Assembly (NCBI RefSeq): GCF_015330125.1
Contig: NZ_JADDXR010000002.1
Location: 434,001 to 498,000, forward strand
DNA length: 64,000 nucleotides
Source: Zobellia nedashkovskayae
GTDB lineage: Bacteria; Bacteroidota; Bacteroidia; Flavobacteriales; Flavobacteriaceae
Direction: 5' to 3'
The position numbers were made by a program, and so were the translations under genes. The notes under the pieces were generated by a model, which searched no databases, was not told the origin of the DNA, and saw only the letters and a program-made list of their open reading frames with translations. Positions 43,675 through 52,132 of this stretch are shown here, in pieces. The number at the start of each line of letters is the position of its first letter. The first letter of the stretch is position 1.

Positions 43675-45397
43675 GGTCCCTACGGTTCTGATGGGCTACT
43701 TGTGAACTTAATACGGACAAAGGCGTTAAGTTATCAAAATAATCTACTGCTTCTTTGGTCTGTACAAATAGGTATTGTTTAAGCAATACATCTATAATGC
43801 CACTACTGAAAATAGTATCCCGCGTTGGTCCTGTAGCTCCAGAAATATAAAACTGAAGTCCTCTGTCATGCAGTTCTTCAATAACTCGCACAAGCATTTG
43901 TGCCGCACTAGAATCTATATAACTTATGGCTTCTGCATTTAGAATAACCCCTTTGAGTTTATCGCCTTTGGCAGCTACATTTTTTAAAAGCTCTTTTTTG
44001 AAAAAGTTCTTATTCCCAAAATACAACTGGGAATCAAACCGAACGATAAGCAAATCATCACGAACCACAACGTTCTCTCCAAACCTATCTACATTCTTAT
44101 AGTAATCCGAACCTTCTATCTTTCCCAAAACTGCAAAATGAGGCTTTGAGCTCTTGTACACCATTAATAATAAGGATAACAATACGCCTGCTAAAATACC
44201 TTCTGATATACCTGCAAAAAGTGTAATCAAAAATGTGGTGATTAAAACAAAAAGCTCGTCTTTTCGGTATTCCCAAAGACTCTTTGGATACGCAACATCA
44301 ATAAGCCCAAATACGGATACCATAATAATACTTGCCAAAACAGCATTAGGCAAATAGTAAAACAACGGTGTTAAAAACAACAGTGTAATAGCTACAACAA
44401 TAGCACTAAAAATTAAAGCCATAGGTGTTTTTGCTCCTGCCTGACCACTAATTGCCGACCGCGAAAAACTACCTGTTACTACGTAAGATTGAAATAAAGA
44501 ACCTAACATATTAGAACTTCCCAAAGCAATAAGTTCTTTGTTGGCGTCTATAGTTTCTTCACCCGTTTGTTCTTCCATAGATTTACCGATGGATATTGCC
44601 TCTAAATATCCAATAAGAGCAAGGGTAACAGCTATAGGCGCTAATTCTATAATCGTAGCAATCTTGAATTCCGGGATGCCAAAAGAAGGTAAACCAGTAG
44701 GAATCTCACCCACAATATTGACCCCAAAAGTGGCTAGATTTAAAAAGTAAACTACCAATATCCCTAGAATAACCACAAAGAGAATACCTGGGATTCTCTT
44801 ATCAAATCGCTTTAAAGCCACGATGATGATGATACCCACCAAACCTATAGCAAAATCGTATAAATTGGTGTCCGGTATCCTTTCAAAGGCATTCATTATC
44901 AAAACATCAAACTGATTGCTACGTGTGATGTCCACCCCTAAAAGGTGCTTTAATTGACTGAACATGATAATTAACGCTGCCGCGGATGTAAAACCACTTA
45001 TAACGGGTTTTGATAAAAAATTTACCAAAAAACCCATGCGCAGAACACCTAATGTTAATTGTACGACTCCAACACAAAAAGCCAACAGCAATGCCATGGC
45101 AATATAATCATCAGTAGAAGTGATAGCCAATGTACCCAGACCAGCTGCCAGCAAAAGAGAATCCATTGCTACAGGTCCTACGGCAAGCTGTCTAGATGTA
45201 CCAAAAAATGCATACACGATCATAGGCACTAATGAAGCATAGAGACCATAAACAGGTGGCAAACCGGCAATCATAGCATATGCCATACCCTGCGGGATCA
45301 ATATGATACCCACGGTTAGACCCGCTATTAAATCTTTGGAAAACCAGCTCTTGTTATAGTCCGTAATCCACTCCAAAAAAGGGAGAATTCTTCGCAT
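43667..45397 (-). CDS. SulP-family anion permease with STAS domain
   Basis: Inner-membrane transporter of 576 residues. The SulP signature is near the N-terminus (DLIAGLTVGIILIPQGMAYAMIAGLPPVYGLYAS), with 10-14 helices up to about residue 410, then a cytoplasmic STAS domain (about 435-560; ISYIDSSAAQML). SulP proteins carry sulfate, bicarbonate or other anions. Position before the persulfide dioxygenase and shared Crp/Fnr-like sites argue for sulfate or sulfite here. The -7 box ends only five bases before the ATG, so the mRNA is probably nearly leaderless. Confidence 0.9.
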   Translation of the reverse strand: MRRILPFLEWITDYNKSWFSKDLIAGLTVGIILIPQGMAYAMIAGLPPVYGLYASLVPMIVYAFFGTSRQLAVGPVAMDSLLLAAGLGTLAITSTDDYIAMALLLAFCVGVVQLTLGVLRMGFLVNFLSKPVISGFTSAAALIIMFSQLKHLLGVDITRSNQFDVLIMNAFERIPDTNLYDFAIGLVGIIIIVALKRFDKRIPGILFVVILGILVVYFLNLATFGVNIVGEIPTGLPSFGIPEFKIATIIELAPIAVTLALIGYLEAISIGKSMEEQTGEETIDANKELIALGSSNMLGSLFQSYVVTGSFSRSAISGQAGAKTPMALIFSAIVVAITLLFLTPLFYYLPNAVLASIIMVSVFGLIDVAYPKSLWEYRKDELFVLITTFLITLFAGISEGILAGVLLSLLLMVYKSSKPHFAVLGKIEGSDYYKNVDRFGENVVVRDDLLIVRFDSQLYFGNKNFFKKELLKNVAAKGDKLKGVILNAEAISYIDSSAAQMLVRVIEELHDRGLQFYISGATGPTRDTIFSSGIIDVLLKQYLFVQTKEAVDYFDNLTPLSVLSSQVAHQNRRDRN

Positions 45398-45401
45398 AAG
45401 A

Positions 45402-45454
45402 CAAATGTACCATTTAATCTAAAACCCCTGTGTTACCTGTGTTACATGAACACA
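45402..45454 (-). promoter_or_regulatory. Promoter and Crp/Fnr-like site of the SulP gene
   Basis: Minus-strand -7 box TACATTTG (45402-45409). A tandem 9-bp repeat CTGTGTTAC (45428-45445) contains GTTAC-CTGT-GTTAC (45432-45445), one base off the palindrome GTAAC-N4-GTTAC and centred 33 bp from the -7 centre. A further inverted repeat TGTGTT/AACACA overlaps at 45438-45454. Confidence 0.58.
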
Positions 45455-45481
45455 AAGAAACTATGACTAAAACTGTTATAA

Positions 45482-46663
45482 TTATTGAATATTGCCACCC
45501 ACGGCCAGACCACTGGGTACGCGCTCTGGTATGGTCTTATCAAAATCAGTATCATTAAGGGTATTCAAAAACGAAATAATCTGGGACATTTCCTTTACCG
45601 ATAAATCTAGTTCTCTAACAAAAGGATCATACTTCTGAACAGATACATGTTCGTTACGTTCTTTTCCGTTAGCAATGTCCTCATAGAATTCCAGCACCTT
45701 TTTAAGGCTGGATAAACTACCGTTATGCATGTAAGGGGGTGTAAATCTTAAGTTGCGAAGTGTAGGTGTACGAAAGGCGAAGGTATCTTTAAAACCAGCA
45801 TCTGGCCGTGTAAGTTTATTATTCTCAGGAGCGCCCAACACATGCATTTTATAATCTGAAAACATAGGGCCGTTATGACAGTTAACACATCCTACCGATT
45901 TGAAGAGTTCAAATCCCTCTTTCTCTGAAATTAATATAGCGTCTTGGTCCCCTCTCATATATTGGTCAAATCTAGAATTGTTGGTTACCAATGAACGTTC
46001 AAAAGCAGCAATGGCCTTTGCTAAATTATCTACCGAAACGGCATCTGGCTCATCAAATACCGAAGCAAATAATTTTTGATATTCCGGTATGTCTTTTATC
46101 CGATCTACAACAACCTGCAAAATACTATCATCGGCAAAACCATGTCCGCGCATTTCCTCAAAAGCCTTTATAGGCTCTAGTGCCTGTTTTTCGAGACTTT
46201 TTGCACGATCATCCCAAAACATAGTTGTTTCAGAAGGTTCATAATTTCCAAAAGCATCTATGCCGTTATATGCTGAATTGATAATAGTTTGCGCGTTTCT
46301 TTTTACAAAAGGAATATCATTGGACGCATTGAATTTTCTTCGCGTGCCTAGACCACTGGCATTGGGTCCAATGCTGATATCTAAAAACTCCGCATATCCG
46401 TTATTTGGATGATGGCAAGTGGCGCAAGCCACATCTTTGTTTCCGGAAAGAATAGGGTCGTAAAAAAGTAGTTTGCCCAAAGCTTCCTTTTCAGGAGTAG
46501 ACGGGTTATCTGCTGGAGACTTTACTGTCCTTGGCAATGCTGTATACGTAGTTACGACCCTAGTTTTATTTGAAGTCTTTACCTGCTTTTTTTCATTACT
46601 ACCGCATCCAATGAGAAACATCAGCAGTAGTATTGGTAGAAGAGATGTTTCTATTCTAGACAT
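45482..46663 (-). CDS. Di-haem cytochrome c peroxidase lipoprotein
   Basis: Protein of 393 residues of the bacterial di-haem peroxidase/MauG family, reducing H2O2 with electrons from a small cytochrome. Lipoprotein signal FLIGC-GS. Two haem c sites: C80-A-T-C83-H84 and C259-V-N-C262-H263. The usual LFYDPILSGN start and FRTPTLRNLRFTPPYMHNG block are present. It would act in the periplasm, tethered to a membrane. It lies upstream of SulP on the same strand, but the 84-nt gap with a separate promoter suggests separate transcription. Confidence 0.92.
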   Translation of the reverse strand: MSRIETSLLPILLLMFLIGCGSNEKKQVKTSNKTRVVTTYTALPRTVKSPADNPSTPEKEALGKLLFYDPILSGNKDVACATCHHPNNGYAEFLDISIGPNASGLGTRRKFNASNDIPFVKRNAQTIINSAYNGIDAFGNYEPSETTMFWDDRAKSLEKQALEPIKAFEEMRGHGFADDSILQVVVDRIKDIPEYQKLFASVFDEPDAVSVDNLAKAIAAFERSLVTNNSRFDQYMRGDQDAILISEKEGFELFKSVGCVNCHNGPMFSDYKMHVLGAPENNKLTRPDAGFKDTFAFRTPTLRNLRFTPPYMHNGSLSSLKKVLEFYEDIANGKERNEHVSVQKYDPFVRELDLSVKEMSQIISFLNTLNDTDFDKTIPERVPSGLAVGGNIQ

Positions 46664-46771
46664 AAGTTACCTATACGACAGAACAGTAAAAATAAGTAAA
46701 TACCTACTAATAAAAATATGACAGTAGTCACTTTTAATTAATAGGTATATTTTTAAAAACTTTGTCTTTTT

Positions 46772-47632
46772 CTATAAAAAGCTACTTTTTACCATGTTCA
46801 CAGACTTGGTACCATCTGGATCCGCTTTTGTTTTAAATTGACAAAAGTCTTTGGCCCATTGTGAGGTACGAATGCGTACCGGAGGATTTTCATTTTTCGC
46901 AACACCCAATACCACCTGAGCAACCTCAAGACCCGTTTGGTAGGTTTGTTCTTGGGATTCGTTAGCGCGTTTTTGGTTTCCAGCAAGATACTTTTCAAAA
47001 ATAGGTAGGTATTCGCCCGTAGCCATTTCACCAGCTACCGAAGTTTTCTCTACAGCAGAGGTCATAAATTCTGTAGCAATACCACCTGGTTCTACGATTG
47101 TAAACTTAATATTAAAGGCATCGCTAACATAAGTAGCCATACTTTCCATATAGCCTTCAACAGCAAATTTAGCAGCGCAATACAATTCATTAAACGGCTG
47201 ACCAACAAGACCACCTACTGAACTTAAGCTAATAACCTGACCAGATTTCTGTTTTCTCATATAAGGAAGAACTGCTCGCGTACAGAATACAACACCTAAG
47301 TAATTTACATCGGTTACCCATCTAATTTCCGCTTCTGTTGCTTGTTCTGTGGTTTTAGCAAATCCAGCACCGGCATTGTTCACTAAAACATCAATTTTAC
47401 CATCTTTGGCTATAATGGTATCTACAGCAGTCTTTATAGAATCCGTTTTAGTTACGTCCAACTCAAGAATTTCAATATCTAGATTATTCTCATCCCGTTT
47501 CTTTTTTATGGCGTCTGCTTTTTTTAGATTTCTCATAGTAGCATATACTTTATATCCATTTTCGGCAAAAAGCAATGCAGTTTCAAATCCTACTCCTGTT
47601 GATGTTCCTGTAATTAAAACGTTTCTTTTCAT
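46772..47632 (-). CDS. SDR oxidoreductase controlled by adjacent TetR
   Basis: Short-chain dehydrogenase of 286 residues. Cofactor motif TGTSTGVGFE (8-17), NNAGAGF, and catalytic Tyr-x3-Lys in YCAAKFA. Substrate unknown; this classical type acts on many ketones and alcohols. The start is 28 nt from a perfect 24-bp palindrome that is probably the operator of the TetR encoded next to it. The two genes point the same way and form a local repressor-target pair. Confidence 0.88.
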   Translation of the reverse strand: MKRNVLITGTSTGVGFETALLFAENGYKVYATMRNLKKADAIKKKRDENNLDIEILELDVTKTDSIKTAVDTIIAKDGKIDVLVNNAGAGFAKTTEQATEAEIRWVTDVNYLGVVFCTRAVLPYMRKQKSGQVISLSSVGGLVGQPFNELYCAAKFAVEGYMESMATYVSDAFNIKFTIVEPGGIATEFMTSAVEKTSVAGEMATGEYLPIFEKYLAGNQKRANESQEQTYQTGLEVAQVVLGVAKNENPPVRIRTSQWAKDFCQFKTKADPDGTKSVNMVKSSFL

Positions 47633-47659
47633 TTCTATTGATTTAAAATATTGCTATTA

Positions 47660-47683
47660 TTTGGAGTGAACGTTCACTCCAAA
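47660..47683. promoter_or_regulatory. TetR operator before the SDR gene
   Basis: A perfect 24-bp palindrome with half TTTGGAGTGAAC, centred between 47671 and 47672, between the tetR stop and the SDR start. Shape and position are those of a TetR-family operator. Confidence 0.8.
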
Positions 47684-47699
47684 ATATATTTAAATTTTT

Positions 47700-48251
47700 T
47701 TACTCTTTTATAGCGTCCCAGGTCATATTCACTTGATTTTGAATAGAACTTGAATTTGTATGCTCTTGCACATGGTACCATCTTAAATATGAAACCACTG
47801 CCCCACCCATAAACTGAATGAGCTCATCTGTCTCTATATCTTTTATGATACGCTCCTCCTTGCCTTTATTGATCAAATCATAAACCGGTAGTACCGTTGC
47901 AATCCCCACTTTCTTGCTTTCTTCCGTAAGAATTGGTGAAGCTCTAACTTGCTCCATAAACATGAAATACTGGGCATTATCAATAAAAAAAAGAATAATA
48001 TCTCTTAAATACGCTTCAAATTGAGTTTTAATTGGACGTGTTGCATCAAAGTCGGGAAACACAGTGTCTTCTTGTTTTTTAATGTTAACGTACAACTCAT
48101 TTATCAAGACATCTTTAGTGGGGAAGTAATTATATATCGTTCCCATACCAGTTCCTGCATTTTTGGCAATAGCAGACATAGGTGTATTGTGCACTCCCTT
48201 TTCAACTAAAAGCTCTAAAGCAGACTGTAAGATGCTATCTTTCTTATTCAC
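47700..48251 (-). CDS. TetR-family repressor
   Basis: Regulator of 183 residues if started at the GTG at 48251 (MNKKDSILQSALELL); the longer frame would begin with TTG inside the operator. Helix-turn-helix at about 25-45 (TPMSAIAKNAGTGMGTIYNYFPTKD), variable ligand domain after. It probably represses the SDR gene downstream and itself: palindromes with TTTGGA half-sites occur before both genes. Ligand unknown. Confidence 0.87.
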   Translation of the reverse strand: MNKKDSILQSALELLVEKGVHNTPMSAIAKNAGTGMGTIYNYFPTKDVLINELYVNIKKQEDTVFPDFDATRPIKTQFEAYLRDIILFFIDNAQYFMFMEQVRASPILTEESKKVGIATVLPVYDLINKGKEERIIKDIETDELIQFMGGAVVSYLRWYHVQEHTNSSSIQNQVNMTWDAIKE

Positions 48252-48268
48252 GTGGCGAATGTATACAT

Positions 48269-48288
48269 TTTGGAACAATCATTCCAAA
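48269..48288. promoter_or_regulatory. Second TetR-type palindrome, before tetR
   Basis: TTTGGAA (48269-48275) and TTCCAAA (48282-48288) around six bases; it shares the TTTGGA half with the operator at 47660. It lies 18 nt before the GTG start and suggests self-repression. Confidence 0.6.
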
Positions 48289-48345
48289 TATTTAACTAAT
48301 TTTTAAAATTTCTGTAAAAACGTTTTATAATAAAGTGAAGAACTC

Positions 48346-48978
48346 TTATAAATCAATGACCTTAATTTTGTTTCGCTGCATTTCGATTTTCCCTTCTTTC
48401 TCTAGTTTTTTAAGTAACCTTGAAATCACCACTCGTGAGGTATTTAAATCGTAAGCAATATCTTGATGCGTGGTCTGAACGTATTCATCATGGTTAACCA
48501 TAGCCTTATCCTGAAGGTGTTTAAGTAGCCTTTCATCCATTCGGAGAAAAGCTATTGTATCTACCGTTTCCAGTAATTCCGTCATCCGGGTGTGGTAACT
48601 ATCTAGAATAAACTGGCGCCATGACGTATATTTTGCCATCCATGCTTCCATCTTCTCCACCGGAATCATAATAAGCTCAGTATCACTTTCAGCAACCGCA
48701 CGTATCTCACTTTTATGCGTTCCTACACAACATGAGAATGTCATGGCACAGGTATCTCCTCTTTCTAAGAAATAAAGGATAAGTTCATCTCCACTCTCGT
48801 CTTCGCGAAGAATTTTAATAGCACCATTTAATAAGAGAGGCATATGGGTAATAGTCTCACCAATATCCATTATAATAGTACCCTGCGAAAACATTTTAAC
48901 CACACCTACTTCTTGCATTTCCGCTAAGAGTGCATCTTCAAAAAGATACCCGTAATTCTGTAAAAGACCTTCTTCCAT
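48346..48978 (-). CDS. Crp/Fnr-family transcription regulator
   Basis: Regulator of 210 residues: cyclic-nucleotide-binding-like domain (about 15-130) and winged helix (about 145-205; DIAYDLNTSRVVISRLLKKLEKEG). There is no N-terminal Cys cluster, so it is not an iron-sulfur FNR. The sensor domain has a Cys and a Cys-Cys pair (TCAMTFSCC), a pattern that could respond to thiols or polysulfide. It is a good candidate for the GTAAC-N4-GTTAC sites before the MBL-rhodanese and SulP genes 3-5 kb away. The next gene downstream is separated by 67 nt. Confidence 0.85.
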   Translation of the reverse strand: MEEGLLQNYGYLFEDALLAEMQEVGVVKMFSQGTIIMDIGETITHMPLLLNGAIKILREDESGDELILYFLERGDTCAMTFSCCVGTHKSEIRAVAESDTELIMIPVEKMEAWMAKYTSWRQFILDSYHTRMTELLETVDTIAFLRMDERLLKHLQDKAMVNHDEYVQTTHQDIAYDLNTSRVVISRLLKKLEKEGKIEMQRNKIKVIDL

Positions 48979-48987
48979 ATTTATTTT

Positions 48988-49767
48988 TTAGTTTACCGCA
49001 CTAATGAAGACGCTGTACTGGGCATCTTCATCCTTTAAATAATCAAAACCTTCATGAAGTTTGGTTTGTGCTACAGCATACGGATAAAAAGTGATAGGTT
49101 CTATGCAAACCATATTGGGCACCTCTGTCCATAACATAAAATTACCGAAGCCCTCTGTACGAATACGGAGCTCTTTCTGGTCCTTAAGAAGGATTTCCGT
49201 ACAGCCGGGAACTTGAAAAGCACGATTACCAACAGCCATGATTTCTGCTAACGTGATTTCCTTTTCGCCTGCCACTACAACTGGGCTTTTTGCATATAGT
49301 TTGAATGCAGGATGATAGCCTAACATAAAAGGCATATCTCGTTCCCCGGAGATTGTAAAGTTCACCTCAAGTCCTTCTTTGGACAAACGGAATGTTTTTC
49401 TAAAGTTGAAATCATAGGTCCAGAACAACCATTCCTTATTAGATTTACTCGGGAATTTTGAATTTTTTATTCGAGTACCTGTCTTATATTTCTTTTGCAA
49501 TACCGCTTCGGCATCTGTTGTAGAGACTACCTCATAAGCCATCTCACGAAGAAGACCGTGCTGATCTTGAATAGCAATGTCTCTTGGAGTCTGCACTTGA
49601 AACTTAGCTTCTGCCGTGGGGCCAATAATCGGAAACATCTCTGTATCCGAACTACGCCAACCAGAACTACCTTTTTGATGAATATACTCGTAACCATTTA
49701 CGGTATAACTCACCAATTCGCCAGCATCTATATGTACTTTTTGATTCTCAAATTTCAGTTCTATCAT
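48988..49767 (-). CDS. Aldose 1-epimerase-like protein
   Basis: Protein of 259 residues of the galactose mutarotase-like beta-sandwich family (YeaD/LacX-like). Typical segments: GSSGWRSSDTEMFPIIGPTAE near the N-terminus, MLGYHPAFKLY with the conserved His in the middle, and MVCIEPITFYP near the end with the catalytic Glu region. It probably interconverts sugar or sugar-phosphate anomers. Cytoplasmic. It lies 9 nt upstream of the Crp/Fnr gene on the same strand and may be co-transcribed. Confidence 0.8.
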   Translation of the reverse strand: MIELKFENQKVHIDAGELVSYTVNGYEYIHQKGSSGWRSSDTEMFPIIGPTAEAKFQVQTPRDIAIQDQHGLLREMAYEVVSTTDAEAVLQKKYKTGTRIKNSKFPSKSNKEWLFWTYDFNFRKTFRLSKEGLEVNFTISGERDMPFMLGYHPAFKLYAKSPVVVAGEKEITLAEIMAVGNRAFQVPGCTEILLKDQKELRIRTEGFGNFMLWTEVPNMVCIEPITFYPYAVAQTKLHEGFDYLKDEDAQYSVFISAVN

Positions 49768-49825
49768 GGCACTATATTTTATAGCTATTTATAAGAAGTC
49801 GTTTTTCTTACCCGGTCTTACAAAG

Positions 49826-50806
49826 CTAATCTAAAAACCCTTTTTCACGCATCCAATCGTCATTAAACATCTTACCAACATACCGGCTTCCATGATCATG
49901 AAAAAGGACTACTACTATGTCTTCTTTTGTAAAATGTTCTTTCAACTGCAGCACCCCTTTTATAGCAGCCCCAGCAGAATTACCCAAAAACATAGCCTCT
50001 TCTTTTGCTAAACGTTGTGTGTAAACTGCTGCATCTTTATCAGTCACTTTCGTAAAGCCGTCAATAACATCAAAATCTACATTCTTTGGCAAAATATCCT
50101 CCCCTATGCCTTCTGTGACATATGGGTAGATTTCCTTTTCATCAAAAATACCGGTCTCATGATACTTCTTAAAGACGGAACCATAGGTGTCCACACCCCA
50201 AATTTTAATATTCGGATTCTTCTCTTTTAAAAACTTTCCTACGCCAGAAATGGTTCCACCAGTCCCTACGCCAACAACAAAGTGCGTGATTTTACCATTT
50301 GTCTGTTCCCAAATTTCAGGCCCCGTACTTTCGTAATGTGCTTTTGCATTACTTGGATTATCATATTGATTTACATACCAAGCATTAGGGATTTCTGTAG
50401 CCAAACGTTTAGCTGTAGAATAATAACTTCTTGGATCGCTAGGTTCAACATCCGTAGGACAAACATGAACCTCACTACCCATGGCTTTTAAAATATCTAC
50501 TTTCTCTTTTGATTGCTTATCACTAATAACGCAAATTAACTTGTAGCCCTTTATGGTGGCCGCTAATGCTAAACCCATACCTGTATTACCAGAAGTACCC
50601 TCAACGATAGTGCCTCCGGGCTTTAATATACCAGAAGCTTCGGCATCTTCTATCATTTGTAAAGCCATGCGATCTTTTACCGAGTTACCGGGATTGAAAG
50701 TTTCGTACTTGGCCAAAACCAAACAAGATACATCCGCAGTAAGCTTGTTGACTTTCACTAATGGTGTATTGCCAATAGTTCCCAATATATTCTCTGCGTA
50801 TTTCAT
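49826..50806 (-). CDS. Cysteine synthase-type PLP enzyme
   Basis: Fold-type II PLP enzyme of 326 residues (CysK/CysM/cystathionine beta-synthase core). Lys44 in NPGNSVKDR binds PLP; substrate loop EGTSGNTGMG and the phosphate loop GVGTGGTISG are intact. Likely O-acetylserine sulfhydrylase, making cysteine from sulfide. Without the regulatory CBS domain it is not full cystathionine synthase. No other cysteine biosynthesis gene is adjacent. Confidence 0.88.
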   Translation of the reverse strand: MKYAENILGTIGNTPLVKVNKLTADVSCLVLAKYETFNPGNSVKDRMALQMIEDAEASGILKPGGTIVEGTSGNTGMGLALAATIKGYKLICVISDKQSKEKVDILKAMGSEVHVCPTDVEPSDPRSYYSTAKRLATEIPNAWYVNQYDNPSNAKAHYESTGPEIWEQTNGKITHFVVGVGTGGTISGVGKFLKEKNPNIKIWGVDTYGSVFKKYHETGIFDEKEIYPYVTEGIGEDILPKNVDFDVIDGFTKVTDKDAAVYTQRLAKEEAMFLGNSAGAAIKGVLQLKEHFTKEDIVVVLFHDHGSRYVGKMFNDDWMREKGFLD

Positions 50807-50887
50807 AAATGAACTGTTGCTTATTTTATACCAAGGGTAAAATACAAAGAACGCGACACATAAAAAAAACGACGTTCTTATTCTCTT

Positions 50888-52129
50888 CTATTCGAACTTG
50901 ATTGCCTTTACGGGAGTGATTTTTGTAATAATGTAAGAAGGTACCAGAAGCATAACGATACATAGAACTAGTACACCGATATTTAGAATCAGTACAGTAA
51001 TAAAATCTATGTGTACCGGCACATAATCTATATAGTATTCTTTTGGATTTGGAAATTTTAGTATTTGGAATTTATCTTGAAGGTAGATTGCCCCTAGCCC
51101 AATAATATTACCCCAAAGAAGGCCCACCCCAATCAGGTAGCTAGCGTTGTACAAAAAGACCTTACGAATGCTCCAATTGGCAGACCCTAAAGCTTTAAGT
51201 ATGCCTATCATTTGTGTACGTTCTAGAATAAGAACCAACAAAGCGGTAATCATATTAAAACCACTTACAATAATTACAATACCTATGATTAGAATGATAT
51301 TAAAATCGAAAAGGCTGATCCATTCAAAAATCTTGTAATATTTGTTCACTATGGTCTGCGTATCTAAAGTAGATAGGGTTTTGCCATAGATTTCTTTACT
51401 TTTTTCGTCTATATCATCAAAATTATTCAGGAAGACCTCAAAATTACCAACTTGATCATCGCCCCATTTGTTCATGTGTTGAATGTGACGTATATCCGTA
51501 AACAGATAAAGCCCATCAAACTCTTCAAAACCACTATCGTAAAGTCCGGTTATCTTAAATTTTCTTTGGTTGGGTAATTTTGAAACATCACCATCCTTAA
51601 GAAAAAATGAATAAAAAGTATCACCTGTTTTTAAATCGAGACGATTTGCCATAAGTTCCGACATCAACACCTCTTCATTTAAATCGCCAGAATAATTGGG
51701 AAGCTTGCCATCTAACAGATACTCCTCAAAAACAGACCAGTTGTAATCACTGCCTACACCTTTTGCTATGACACCTTCAAAAGTAGTCTCAGTTCTAATA
51801 ATACCCGCTTTACTGGCAACGGCCTGCACATGGTCAATACCATCAACATCTTTAAATTCTGGATAAAAATCTTGATTTAACGAAACCGGCATCACCGAAA
51901 CATCAGATGCATTGTTGTCGTAACTGGATATCTGAATGTGACCGTTAAAGGCTGCTACTTTCTCCCGAATCTTATATTTAAGACCTATTCCTGTAGAGAT
52001 AGTTATCAGCATCATAACGACCCCCAATGCAATAGCTGCAATTGCTATTTTTATTATTGGAGCGGAAATGCTAATTTTATGCGCTTCGCCCTTAATAAGC
52101 CGCTTGGCCAAAAAATATTCAAAATTCAA
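50888..52129 (-). CDS. ABC transporter permease (LolCE/FtsX type)
   Basis: Membrane protein of 413 residues: one N-terminal helix (IIKIAIAAIALGVVMMLITIS), a long periplasmic MacB-like domain (about 45-260) and three C-terminal helices of the FtsX fold. It is the LolE-like type commonly annotated as lipoprotein-releasing permease in Bacteroidetes. It starts with TTG at 52129 (MNFEYFLAKRL fits the family's start). A minus-strand -7 box TACTTTTG (52153-52160) lies inside the divergent NamZ-like gene. No ATPase partner in the window. Confidence 0.85.
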   Translation of the reverse strand: MNFEYFLAKRLIKGEAHKISISAPIIKIAIAAIALGVVMMLITISTGIGLKYKIREKVAAFNGHIQISSYDNNASDVSVMPVSLNQDFYPEFKDVDGIDHVQAVASKAGIIRTETTFEGVIAKGVGSDYNWSVFEEYLLDGKLPNYSGDLNEEVLMSELMANRLDLKTGDTFYSFFLKDGDVSKLPNQRKFKITGLYDSGFEEFDGLYLFTDIRHIQHMNKWGDDQVGNFEVFLNNFDDIDEKSKEIYGKTLSTLDTQTIVNKYYKIFEWISLFDFNIILIIGIVIIVSGFNMITALLVLILERTQMIGILKALGSANWSIRKVFLYNASYLIGVGLLWGNIIGLGAIYLQDKFQILKFPNPKEYYIDYVPVHIDFITVLILNIGVLVLCIVMLLVPSYIITKITPVKAIKFE

Positions 52130-52132
52130 TAT

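Noticed and set aside
44154..44357. Plus-strand open frames inside the SulP gene
   Set aside because: They lie antisense to strongly conserved transporter codons and have no family features.
51938..52132. N-terminal 65 residues of the long frame before the NamZ-like protein
   Set aside because: This stretch is antisense to the permease gene, Cys-rich and without a signal peptide; the ATG at 52133 starts a clear lipoprotein signal.
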